Assembly: GCA_041552135.1 (NCBI GenBank)
Contig: JBFELL010000052.1
Span: 1-16,047 of the forward strand
DNA from: SZUA-186 sp041552135
GTDB taxonomy: Bacteria; Pseudomonadota; Gammaproteobacteria; UBA9214
Length of the DNA stretch: 16,047 nt
Direction: 5' to 3'
Notes under the pieces: generated by a model
What the model saw: the letters and a program-made list of their open reading frames with translations, nothing else
Told to the model about the DNA's origin: nothing
Database searches by the model: none
Program-made: the position numbers and the translations under genes
Shown here: in pieces, positions 6,143-13,133 of the stretch
How positions within the stretch are numbered: position 1 is the stretch's first letter
Layout of the letters: each line of letters starts with the position of its first letter

Positions 6143-8365
6143 TCAGATCTCAAAACGGTCCAGGGTCATCACCTTGGTCCATGCATCAACGAAGTCACGC
6201 ACAAACTTTTCTTTTCCGTCGTTGGACGCATAGACTTCTGCGACAGCACGTAGCTCGGAGCTGGCACCGAAGATAAGGTCGACGGGGGTGGCCGTCCATC
6301 TGACCTTGCCTGTCGCACGATCACGACCCTCGTAAACGCCTTCGGATGCTGATGATTTCGACCACTGCGTGGACATGTCGAGCAGGTTCACGAAGAAATC
6401 GTTGCTCAGGGTGCCCGGCTGATCGGTGAAGACACCGTGTGCCGATTGACCGGTATTGGCATTCAGGGATCGCATGCCGCCGACCAGCGCAGTCATTTGC
6501 GGCACGGTAAGGGTCAACAGGTCGGCCTTTTCAACAAGCATCTTTGTCGGTGAGCCGTAACTTCTGTCGCTGTAGTAATTACGGAAGGCGTCTGCGGTCG
6601 GTTCCAGCACGGCAAACGAATTCACATCGGTCATCTTCTGCGAAGCGTCCGTGCGTCCCGGTTTGAACGGGACCTTGACCTTGTGACCGGCGTCACTGGC
6701 TGCCTTCTCGATCGCTGCGGCACCACCGAGTACGATCAGGTCTGCCATGGAGAGTTTTTTGCCACCCGAAGCCTTGTCGTTGAAGTCCTTCCGGATCTGC
6801 TCCAGCTTCTTCAGCACCCCGGCCAGTTCTTTCGGGTCGTTGACCGCCCAGCCATTCTGCGGGGCCAGGCGGATGCGCGCACCGTTGGCGCCACCACGCA
6901 TGTCCGATCCGCGATACGTGGAAGCGGATGCCCAGGCCGTTCTGACCAGTTCAGGCACGGTCAGCCCGGATTTCAGGATCATCGCTTTCAGATCGGCAGC
7001 GTCGTTGCTGTCAATCAACTTGTGGTCGAGCGCCGGAACCGGATCCTGCCAGACGAAGACTTCATCCGGAATTTCACTGCCCACATAGCGGGCATGCGGT
7101 CCCAGGTCGCGATGCGTCAGTTTGAACCAGGCCCTGGCGAAAGCGGCATCGAACTCCTTCGGATTCTTCAGGAAATGCTCGGAGATCTTGCGAAAGCCCG
7201 GGTCTTCCTTCAGCGAGAGATCTGTCGTCAGCATGACCGGCGGGTTGCGTTTAGCCTCGACGTGGGCGTCCGGTACCGCGGTATGCGCCGATTCATCGGT
7301 CGGTACCCAAACGGTTCCACCACCGGGCGATTCCTGCTTTTCCCACTCGAACCGGAACAGGTTGTCCAGGTACAGGATGGACCATGCGGTCGGCGTCTGG
7401 GTCCAGGCGCCCTCGAAGCCGCTGGTCATGGTGTCTTCGGCGTTGCCCTTGCCGCACTTGTTCTTCCAGCCCAGCCCCTGCTCCTCGATCGTGGCAGCGG
7501 CAGGCTCGGGGCCCACGCAGTCACCTTTCACCGCGCCGTGAACCTTGCCGAGGGTGTGGCCACCGGCGATGAGGGCAACAATCTCTTCGTCGTTCATGGC
7601 CATGCGGTAGAAGGATTTACGTATGTCCGCGGCAGCGGAAACGGGATCCATATTGCCGTCGGGACCTGCCGGGTTCACATAGATCAGCCCCATATGCAAG
7701 GCGGCCAGCGGCTTCTCGAGCTCGCCTTCCTTGCTGAAGCGCTTGTCGTTGCCAAGCATCTCGGTTTCCGGGCCCCAGTAAACCAGGTCAGCCTCCCAGT
7801 CATCCGCGCGCCCGCCGGCGAAGCCCAGGGTTTCGAAACCCATCGATTCCAGCGCGACGTTACCGGCCAGGATCATCAGGTCGCCCCAGGAAACATTGCG
7901 TCCGTACTTCTGCTTGACCGGCCAGAGCAGGCGGCGTGCCTTGTCCAGGTTGGCGTTATCCGGCCAGCTGCCGAGCGGCTCGAAGCGCATCTGACCGCCA
8001 TCTCCGCCGCCGCGGCCGTCATGCACGCGGTAGGTGCCCGCGCTGTGCCAGGCCATCCGGATCATCAGGCCGCCATAGTGGCCCCAGTCCGCCGGCCACC
8101 AGTCCTGCGACGTTTTCAACGTCTTCTCGATATCGGCTTTCAGGGCCTTGAGGTCGACACTTGCGAAAGCCTTGGCATAGTCGAAATCGTCACCGTAGGG
8201 GTTGGACCTGGCATCGTGCGCACGCAGTTGTCCCAGATCCAGCATCTCGGGCCACCAGAACTGGTTCGATTTCGGTTCGCCCTTGGCAACAGCAGAACTC
8301 AATGGTGCTGCCAGTGAGAGGGTTACCGCTAAAGCGGAAAGTAAAGTGATTGTTTGTCTTAACAC
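6143..8365 (-). CDS. katG: Exported catalase-peroxidase
   Basis: KatG is a heme enzyme that removes H2O2 by catalase and peroxidase activities. The 740-residue product has both homologous domains. The active N-terminal domain has the distal RMAWHSAGTYR (R103, W106, H107), proximal AGGHTLGKVHG (H270), and the partners of the Met-Tyr-Trp adduct that gives catalase activity: W106, Y229 in GLIYVNP and M255 in RMAMND. The degenerate C-terminal domain runs to the typical KVMTLDRFEI end. The start is GTG at 8365, set by GGAGGT 7 nt upstream (8373-8378). It creates a signal peptide (LRQTITLLSALAVTLSLAAPLSSAVA), so the enzyme is probably periplasmic, like the KatP/KatG2 types, whereas most KatG are cytoplasmic. 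Two cysteines, C283 and C304, flank the loop after the proximal His and could form a disulfide in the periplasm. It is monocistronic and convergent with the SET gene. Confidence 0.96.
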   Translation of the reverse strand: MLRQTITLLSALAVTLSLAAPLSSAVAKGEPKSNQFWWPEMLDLGQLRAHDARSNPYGDDFDYAKAFASVDLKALKADIEKTLKTSQDWWPADWGHYGGLMIRMAWHSAGTYRVHDGRGGGDGGQMRFEPLGSWPDNANLDKARRLLWPVKQKYGRNVSWGDLMILAGNVALESMGFETLGFAGGRADDWEADLVYWGPETEMLGNDKRFSKEGELEKPLAALHMGLIYVNPAGPDGNMDPVSAAADIRKSFYRMAMNDEEIVALIAGGHTLGKVHGAVKGDCVGPEPAAATIEEQGLGWKNKCGKGNAEDTMTSGFEGAWTQTPTAWSILYLDNLFRFEWEKQESPGGGTVWVPTDESAHTAVPDAHVEAKRNPPVMLTTDLSLKEDPGFRKISEHFLKNPKEFDAAFARAWFKLTHRDLGPHARYVGSEIPDEVFVWQDPVPALDHKLIDSNDAADLKAMILKSGLTVPELVRTAWASASTYRGSDMRGGANGARIRLAPQNGWAVNDPKELAGVLKKLEQIRKDFNDKASGGKKLSMADLIVLGGAAAIEKAASDAGHKVKVPFKPGRTDASQKMTDVNSFAVLEPTADAFRNYYSDRSYGSPTKMLVEKADLLTLTVPQMTALVGGMRSLNANTGQSAHGVFTDQPGTLSNDFFVNLLDMSTQWSKSSASEGVYEGRDRATGKVRWTATPVDLIFGASSELRAVAEVYASNDGKEKFVRDFVDAWTKVMTLDRFEI

Positions 8366-8372
8366 TGAGGTC

Positions 8373-8378
8373 ACCTCC
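8373..8378 (-). promoter_or_regulatory. Ribosome binding site fixing the katG GTG start
   Basis: On the minus strand GGAGGT is followed by 7 nt and then GTG. This near-perfect Shine-Dalgarno decides for the GTG at 8365 over the ATG at 8542, whose 59-residue extension has no family similarity and would bury the signal peptide. Confidence 0.85.
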
Positions 8379-8402
8379 GTATGGTAAGAAATACAGCGAA
8401 TT

Positions 8403-8450
8403 GCTTGTGAATCTGGTTTGTCAGGCGAGATATGCGACCCGTTCACAAGC
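8403..8450. repeat. 9-bp inverted repeat in the katG leader
   Basis: GCTTGTGAA (8403-8411) and TTCACAAGC (8442-8450) are perfect inverted copies 30 nt apart, 38-85 nt upstream of the katG start codon. They could form a long-loop hairpin in the leader RNA or two half-sites for a DNA-binding protein. The loop contains no other gene-like signal. Confidence 0.5.
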
Positions 8451-8603
8451 CCGCGGGTTATCCGCCGGGTCCGGAATGTCAGATAATTCGGGTGGTGCCG
8501 CCTGTGCCGCTGAGATGGCGAGCGGAGTGTCGATAATGGCAAGTATGTGTCGCATGGCTCTTCCGTGCTTCTTCTGTTGATTGTCCGGTGCAGGACGCGA
8601 TTT

Positions 8604-8632
8604 AGACTAGTTCCAGAGCAGGGCTACGTCAA
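8604..8632 (-). promoter_or_regulatory. Weak candidate promoter for katG
   Basis: On the minus strand TTGACG (8627-8632) and TAGTCT (8604-8609) are 17 bp apart; the -35 matches five of six and the -10 three of six. It would give a leader of about 230 nt containing the inverted repeat. No OxyR-type ATAG-N7-CTAT array could be recognised. On the plus strand a similarly weak TTGTCC-16-TAGACT (8581-8608) overlaps it and could serve the transporter gene. Confidence 0.22.
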
Positions 8633-8650
8633 GTCGTATCGGGTAACCCC

Positions 8651-8666
8651 CTGTCAGATATGACAG
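8651..8666. promoter_or_regulatory. Palindrome just upstream of the POT transporter
   Basis: CTGTCA-GATA-TGACAG has perfect 6-bp arms around a 4-bp centre and ends 12 bp before the GTG at 8679. The position suits an operator or an mRNA hairpin near the ribosome binding site. The binding protein is unknown. Confidence 0.35.
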
Positions 8667-8678
8667 GTTGCCACGCAC

Positions 8679-10079
8679 GTGACGAATGGAGCAGTGTATC
8701 ATCCCGAGGCTGTTAACCAGTCAGTCGATACCATGCCCAGTTACCGCAGCGCTCCCGTGGCCCAGGCCGGAATGCCCGGCGGCATCCCGTACATCGTCGG
8801 CAACGAGGCGGCCGAACGCTTCAGCTTTTACGGCATGCGCGCCATCCTGGTGGTGTTCATGACACAGTACCTGATAGGTAGCGGCGGCCTGACGGATGTG
8901 ATGGGGGAGGAGGAGGCCAAGGGCTGGTTCCACCTGTTCGTGTCAGCCGTCTATGTCACGCCGCTGCTGGGGGCCCTGCTCTCCGACGGCCTGCTCGGCA
9001 AGTACCGTACTATCATTCTGCTGTCACTGGTCTACTGTGCCGGACATTTTGCGCTGGCCATCGATGACACCCGCTGGGGGCTGGCCATCGGGCTGGGGCT
9101 GATTGCGCTCGGGGCAGGTGGCATCAAGCCCTGTGTCTCGGCGCACGTCGGCGACCAGTTCGGCCAGAGCAACCGGGGGCTGCTGTCGCGCGCCTTTGCC
9201 TGGTTCTACTTTGCCATCAACCTCGGGGCCTTCGTCTCCAGCCTGGCGACGCCGTGGCTGCTCGAGACCTGGGGCTCGTCAGTGGCCTTCGGTGTGCCGG
9301 GCGTCCTGATGCTGATCGCGACACTGACCTTCTGGGCCGGCCGGCACCGCTTCGTGCACATCCCTCCCGGTGGCATGCGCTTTGTCCGGGAGGCGTTCAG
9401 CAGTATCGGGCTTGGCGCGCTCGGGCGACTGTGCCTGATCTACGTGTTTGTGGCGATGTTCTGGGCGCTGTTCGACCAGACCGGATCGAGCTGGGTGCTG
9501 CAGGCGCAGCATATGGACCGCGTGATACTCGGCCTCGAGGTGCTGCCGGCGCAGATCCAGGCGGCGAACCCGCTGCTGGTGATGCTGCTGATCCCGCTGT
9601 TTGCCTACCGGGTGTATCCGGCGATCGAGCGGGTGTATGCGCTGACGCCGCTACGCAAGATCGCCATCGGGCTATTCGTCACCGCGCTGGCCTTTGCCAT
9701 CCCGACGCTGGTGCAGATGCACATCGACCAGGGCGGCGTGCCGCACATCGGCTGGCAGCTGCTGGCCTACGTGGTGCTGACCTGCGGCGAGGTCATGGTG
9801 TCGATCACCTGCCTGGAGTTTTCCTATACGCAGGCGCCGAAGACCATGAAGTCGTTCATCATGGCCTTCTTCATGCTGTCCATTTCAGCCGGCAACCTGT
9901 TCACCAGCGGCGTGAACTTTTTCATCCGCAACCCGGACGGCAGCAGCAAGCTGGCCGGTGCCGATTACTTCCTGTTCTTCACCCTGCTGATGCTGCTAAC
10001 CGCGATGCTGTTTACGCTCGTCGTGCGCTATTACCGGGGCGAGACCTATATCCATGACGAGCAGCCCGCAGAGGCCTAG
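8679..10079 (+). CDS. POT/PTR family proton-coupled peptide transporter
   Basis: POT transporters import di- and tripeptides with protons across the inner membrane. The product is up to 466 residues, close to the usual 450-500, with about 12-14 hydrophobic segments. Family signatures are the proton-coupling ExxER motif in EAAERFSFYGMR (43-54), GGIKPCVSAHVGDQF (147-161) and the PTR2 signature FYFAINLGAF (176-185). The C-terminus is short and charged. The start is uncertain: the GTG at 8679 has AGG 12 nt upstream, another GTG lies at 8694, and an ATG at 8733 lies closest to the first conserved residues but has no nearby Shine-Dalgarno. The longest form is given. It diverges from katG and is followed after 62 bp by the DUF3524 glycosyltransferase, possibly as one transcript. 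Substrate specificity beyond small peptides cannot be assigned. Confidence 0.92.
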   Translation: MTNGAVYHPEAVNQSVDTMPSYRSAPVAQAGMPGGIPYIVGNEAAERFSFYGMRAILVVFMTQYLIGSGGLTDVMGEEEAKGWFHLFVSAVYVTPLLGALLSDGLLGKYRTIILLSLVYCAGHFALAIDDTRWGLAIGLGLIALGAGGIKPCVSAHVGDQFGQSNRGLLSRAFAWFYFAINLGAFVSSLATPWLLETWGSSVAFGVPGVLMLIATLTFWAGRHRFVHIPPGGMRFVREAFSSIGLGALGRLCLIYVFVAMFWALFDQTGSSWVLQAQHMDRVILGLEVLPAQIQAANPLLVMLLIPLFAYRVYPAIERVYALTPLRKIAIGLFVTALAFAIPTLVQMHIDQGGVPHIGWQLLAYVVLTCGEVMVSITCLEFSYTQAPKTMKSFIMAFFMLSISAGNLFTSGVNFFIRNPDGSSKLAGADYFLFFTLLMLLTAMLFTLVVRYYRGETYIHDEQPAEA

Positions 10080-10141
10080 CGCCCGAATGCCTCCGGGGCG
10101 TGTTTCGCTGCACGCCGTGCCGTAGGGAAGGCAAACCGGCC

Positions 10142-11242
10142 ATGCGCATCCTGCTCCTGTCCCCCTACGATACCCGCAGTCACCGCCGCTGGCGCGAGGG
10201 GCTGGTGGCGGCCTTCCCGGCACATGACTGGACGGTGATGACCCTGCCGCCACGGCATTTCAGCTGGCGCGTGCGCGGTAACAGCCTGAGCTGGGCGCTT
10301 GCCGGGCGTGAGCGCCTGCAGCAGCCGTACGATCTGATCGTGGCCACCTCGATGACGGACCTTTCGGCGCTGAAGGGCATGGTGCCGCCGCTGGCCGCTG
10401 TGCCGGCGCTGGTGTATTTCCACGAGAACCAGTTTGCCTACCCGGACCGGCGCGTGCCGCAGCGCATTGAACCCGCGGTGGTCAGTCTGTATGCCGCACT
10501 GGCCGCGGCGCGGGTGGTGTTCAATTCCGGTTACAACCGGCGGACCTTCCTCGAGGGTGTCACGACACTGCTGCGCAGGATGCCGGACCATGTCCCGGCC
10601 GGTGTCGTGGATGCGGTGGCCGAAAGGAGTTCCGTCATCCCCGTGCCGCTGGAGGCTGCCTGGTTCGGGCGCGCGTCACGCCCGGCACCGGGTGCACCGT
10701 TCACCCTCGTCTGGAACCATCGCTGGGAATACGACAAGGCACCGGAGCGGCTGTTTGGCGCGTTGCGGAAACTGCGCGCAGCGGGGGTGGATTTCCGCGT
10801 GCATGTGATCGGCCACCGGTTTCGTGAACAGCCGGAGGTGTTCGCCGCATCGCGCCCGGCGCTGCAGGCGCATATCGGGGAATGGGGGACGGTGGCGGAC
10901 GATGCCGGTTATCGCCGCGTGCTGTGCGGCTCACATGTCGTGCTGTCGACGGCCCTGCACGAGTTCCAGGGCCTGGCGGTGCAGGAAGCGGTGGCCTGTG
11001 GCTGTGTGCCGCTGGTCCCGGACCGGCTGGCCTACCCGGAATTCTTTCCGGGCAGCTGCCGCTACCCCTCGCACCCGGAGGATGCCGAACGCGAGGCCGG
11101 CGAGCTTGCCGGGCGGCTTGCCCGGCTGGCCGAACAGCACCGCCGGGGTGAACTGCCGGCCCCGCCGCAGACCGCCCACATGGGCTGGCCGGCCCTGTCG
11201 GGTCGCTATGCCCGGGCCCTGTCGGCTACCGCCGGACGGTGA
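10142..11242 (+). CDS. DUF3524 glycosyltransferase, GTDC1 / tRNA-queuosine mannosyltransferase-like
   Basis: The 366-residue protein has an N-terminal DUF3524 domain (about 2-170) and a GT4-type glycosyltransferase domain (about 185-345). Motifs shared with animal GTDC1 as I recall it are the SHRRWREG start (13-20), TLPPRHFSWRVRGNSL (34-49), YFHENQFAYP (92-101), VVFNSGYNRRTFL (125-137), the linker-side WNHRWEYDKAPE (191-202) and the donor-binding run HEFQGLAVQEAVACGCVP (273-290). Human GTDC1 mannosylates queuosine in tRNA-Asp; whether bacterial members do the same is unproven here. No signal peptide or membrane segment is seen, consistent with a cytoplasmic enzyme. The ATG at 10142 was chosen because the beta-strand RILLLSPYD begins there and GGGAAGG lies 10 nt upstream. 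It lies 62 bp after the POT gene and converges on the next gene. Confidence 0.88.
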   Translation: MRILLLSPYDTRSHRRWREGLVAAFPAHDWTVMTLPPRHFSWRVRGNSLSWALAGRERLQQPYDLIVATSMTDLSALKGMVPPLAAVPALVYFHENQFAYPDRRVPQRIEPAVVSLYAALAAARVVFNSGYNRRTFLEGVTTLLRRMPDHVPAGVVDAVAERSSVIPVPLEAAWFGRASRPAPGAPFTLVWNHRWEYDKAPERLFGALRKLRAAGVDFRVHVIGHRFREQPEVFAASRPALQAHIGEWGTVADDAGYRRVLCGSHVVLSTALHEFQGLAVQEAVACGCVPLVPDRLAYPEFFPGSCRYPSHPEDAEREAGELAGRLARLAEQHRRGELPAPPQTAHMGWPALSGRYARALSATAGR

Positions 11243-11255
11243 GGTACCGCCCGGC
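11231..11255. other. Hairpin between convergent genes
   Basis: GCCGGACGGT and ACCGCCCGGC pair at nine of ten positions around a 5-nt loop, and the glycosyltransferase TGA stop lies at the loop. It occupies the 27-bp gap between two convergent genes. No T-run is present on either strand, so termination is possible but not shown. Confidence 0.4.
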
Positions 11256-11269
11256 GATGCTGCAGGGTT

Positions 11270-11896
11270 CTACCAGCCGTAAGACCTGCCCCAGGTGCCA
11301 CCGTGATGCCGCGGCCCCCGCCGGTATCGGTCGTCGTAATCCCGTTGCTGCTCATACCAGTCATCCATCGCCCGGCTGCGTTCATCACTCATCTGCCGGA
11401 TAGCGTTGTAGCGGGCACGGTTCCACTGGCGACGGTCCTCGGCCACGGGGTTGTTCCACCAGCGGCGGGCACTGCGGTAGCGCTCCATGGCCTGCCTGCG
11501 GGCAGCCAGCTGTTGCTGCTGGGCCCTGCGTCGGGCATCGATATACTCGTCACTGCGATCGCGGTAGCTACGCCAGCTGTGGCGGCGGGTTGGTTGCGAT
11601 GTCACGGTTTCGGCCGCTTCTGTCTCGGTTACAGCCGGTGCCGGTTCGGCAGGTGCGGGCTCAGGCGTTGCGGCTGCGGCCGGTTCGGGTTCAGCCGCCG
11701 CTGTTGCAGCAGGTGCCGGTGCGGCTGGTACAGGTGCAGGGGCAGGGGCAGCTTCAGCTTCAGCGGCCGGCGCTGCGGCTGGCGCGGTTTGTGCCGCACC
11801 GGTTTCCGCCATTGCCGCTTGCCAGCCCCCGGTCATGAAGACTGTCAGCAGGGCTGCCGGCAACAGCCGTGTTTTTGATCGTCCAGTGGTTTTCAT
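11270..11896 (-). CDS. Exported Ala/Pro-rich protein with Arg/Trp/Tyr-rich tail
   Basis: The product has 208 residues from the second of two adjacent ATGs; GGAG lies 6 nt before it (the ATG at 11899 is 3 nt away). A basic N-terminus and a hydrophobic run end in WQAAMA, a good signal peptidase site, so it is exported. Next comes about 65 residues made almost only of Ala, Pro, Glu and Thr, resembling a flexible periplasmic or wall-spanning spacer. The last 105 residues are highly charged and aromatic (runs such as RRHSWRSYRDRSDEY, RRRAQQQQLAARRQ and RRWWNNP, ending HHGGTWGRSYGW) and may be helical or bind nucleic acid, polysaccharide or membrane. I recognise no family. A candidate class II FNR-type promoter lies upstream. 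The strong coding character of the plus-strand reading is a low-complexity shadow. Confidence 0.75.
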   Translation of the reverse strand: MKTTGRSKTRLLPAALLTVFMTGGWQAAMAETGAAQTAPAAAPAAEAEAAPAPAPVPAAPAPAATAAAEPEPAAAATPEPAPAEPAPAVTETEAAETVTSQPTRRHSWRSYRDRSDEYIDARRRAQQQQLAARRQAMERYRSARRWWNNPVAEDRRQWNRARYNAIRQMSDERSRAMDDWYEQQRDYDDRYRRGPRHHGGTWGRSYGW

Positions 11897-11956
11897 CATC
11901 TTCTCCGCTAATTATCCGTGTACAGGGGGAGTCGGACATATCGCCCGGTCAGCTTC

Positions 11957-11962
11957 ATGCTA
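11957..11962 (-). promoter_or_regulatory. Candidate -10 element for the Ala/Pro-rich exported protein
   Basis: On the minus strand this reads TAGCAT, four of six matches to TATAAT. It predicts a start near 11950, a 5' leader of about 50 nt, and places the FNR-type box centre at -41.5. The -35 position (ATGTCA, four of six) falls inside the box, as in class II promoters. Confidence 0.4.
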
Positions 11963-11978
11963 TGAATCCGTGGAGAAA

Positions 11979-11998
11979 TTGACATTGATGCATGTCAA
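11979..11998. promoter_or_regulatory. FNR/Anr/Dnr-type box within a 20-bp palindrome
   Basis: TTGAT-GCAT-GTCAA (11985-11998) matches all ten specified positions of the TTGAT-N4-GTCAA form. It is also part of a wider palindrome with 7-bp arms, TTGACAT (11979-11985) and ATGTCAA (11992-11998). Its centre is 41.5 bp from the predicted start of the minus-strand gene. The rest of the gap between 11900 and 12210 shows no further gene or clear promoter for the plus-strand hydrolase. Confidence 0.55.
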
Positions 11999-12210
11999 CC
12001 GTCGGGTATTTCGGCGATATCAGGCGTACCGGCCCTGCTTTGAGGTGTTGGTTAAATCCATATTTATCATAGGGTTGGTGGCCGGTTGCCTGGATGGCTG
12101 CCGGGGGCTATGGTCGAGGCATGCCGGCCTGAATTGCCGGTGCCCGAAACATGACAAACTCGGTGACAGACAAAGGCCGCCGGCATGGCGGGCAGGAAGG
12201 GCAGGAGCGC

Positions 12211-13038
12211 ATGCCACTGGCATTGCGCGTCATGCGTCTGTTGTTTGCCCGTCTGGGCCGGCGGTTTCCAGGCCTGATGGGGCGCTGGGCCTATCACCTG
12301 TGGTTTCGCACCCGACGCTACCCCGAATGGGCGGCCGGACGCCGTGCCGCGGAAACGGCTGTGCGCGAGACATTGCGCGTGGACGGGGTGCCGGTCGCCG
12401 TCTACTGCTGGGGTGATGGCCCGATCGTGCTGTTCGTGCATGGCTGGTCCGGGCGGGCTACACAGGTTGCCGCGTTCATCCGGCCACTGCGGCAGGCAGG
12501 TTACCGGGTCATGGCGATCGACGCGCCGGGGCATGGCGAAACACCGGGCAGCCGGACCAACATCCTGGAGTGTGCACGGGTGTTACAGGCCTTCGTCGAG
12601 CGCTACGGCCCGGTACACGGGGCCATTACACACTCCTTCGGCGGCATGCTGCTGGCCTTTGCGATGGCCCGGGGACTTGCCGTGGGCCGGGTGGTTTGCA
12701 TCGCGGCGCCGGCGCGCCTGGAATTTCTGGTCGAGCGTTTTGCGGGCATACTGGCCTTGCCGGACAGCGTGGTGGCGAACCTGAAGGCAAGGCTGGAACG
12801 GCGCTTCGACCGGGATATCTGGGAACTGCTGGCCACCGATGCGAATGCCGCCAGGCTCCATACGCCGGCGCTTGTCATCCATGACGAGGATGATGCCGGC
12901 GTCCCATGGCAGCAGGGCCGGCAGATTGCCGGGGCCTGGTCCGGTGCGCAGTTCGTGAAGACGCAGGGCCTGGGGCACAGCCGTATCCTGCGGCATCCGG
13001 CGGTGATCGAGCGGGTGGTGGCGTTTATCGGTGCCTGA
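12211..13038 (+). CDS. Alpha/beta hydrolase fold protein
   Basis: From the chosen start the product is 275 residues with the alpha/beta-hydrolase order of motifs: oxyanion-side VLFVHGWSGR, strand-plus-GHG run AIDAPGHGETPGS, nucleophile elbow AITHSFGGM, acid in VIHDEDD and catalytic His in GLGHSRIL. The nucleophile motif is T-H-S-F-G where many members have G-x-S-x-G, so the first Gly is replaced. Substrate is unknown; esterase, lipase-like or thioesterase activity are all possible. The N-terminal 60 residues are basic and hydrophobic (LALRVMRLLFARLGRRF, then WAYHLWFRTRRYP) without a cleavage site and could touch the membrane. The ATG at 12211 was preferred because AGGAG and AGGAAGG lie just upstream; an in-frame ATG at 12151 would add 20 residues of unlikely composition. 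SixA follows 95 bp downstream. Confidence 0.85.
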   Translation: MPLALRVMRLLFARLGRRFPGLMGRWAYHLWFRTRRYPEWAAGRRAAETAVRETLRVDGVPVAVYCWGDGPIVLFVHGWSGRATQVAAFIRPLRQAGYRVMAIDAPGHGETPGSRTNILECARVLQAFVERYGPVHGAITHSFGGMLLAFAMARGLAVGRVVCIAAPARLEFLVERFAGILALPDSVVANLKARLERRFDRDIWELLATDANAARLHTPALVIHDEDDAGVPWQQGRQIAGAWSGAQFVKTQGLGHSRILRHPAVIERVVAFIGA

Positions 13039-13087
13039 TCCCGGCTCAGGATAGATCGTTACGGATTCCACAACGCGTCATCCGGTC

Positions 13088-13093
13088 TACAAT
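13088..13093 (+). promoter_or_regulatory. Candidate -10 element for sixA cluster
   Basis: TACAAT matches five of six -10 positions and lies 40 bp before the sixA start codon in the hydrolase-sixA gap. The -35 at 17-bp spacing (ATTCCA) is poor, so the call is weak. Confidence 0.28.
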
Positions 13094-13133
13094 TAGGTTC
13101 AGTTTTTTCAGCGGGGATAATCGGGTAGCGGAT

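Noticed and set aside
6683..8317. 544-codon plus-strand open frame
   Set aside because: It is antisense to katG, whose motifs are complete; long antisense frames are common in GC-rich genes.
8366..8542. 59-codon upstream extension of katG to an ATG
   Set aside because: The GTG at 8365 has a near-perfect Shine-Dalgarno and starts a signal peptide; the extension has no similarity.
11303..11878. Plus-strand Cys/Arg/Gly-rich frame opposite the Ala/Pro-rich gene
   Set aside because: The repetitive composition is the mirror of GCC/GCA/CCG codons; the minus strand has the signal peptide and a ribosome binding site.
13034..13050. CCTGA / TCAGG hairpin after the hydrolase as a terminator
   Set aside because: Only five base pairs and no T-run; likely chance.
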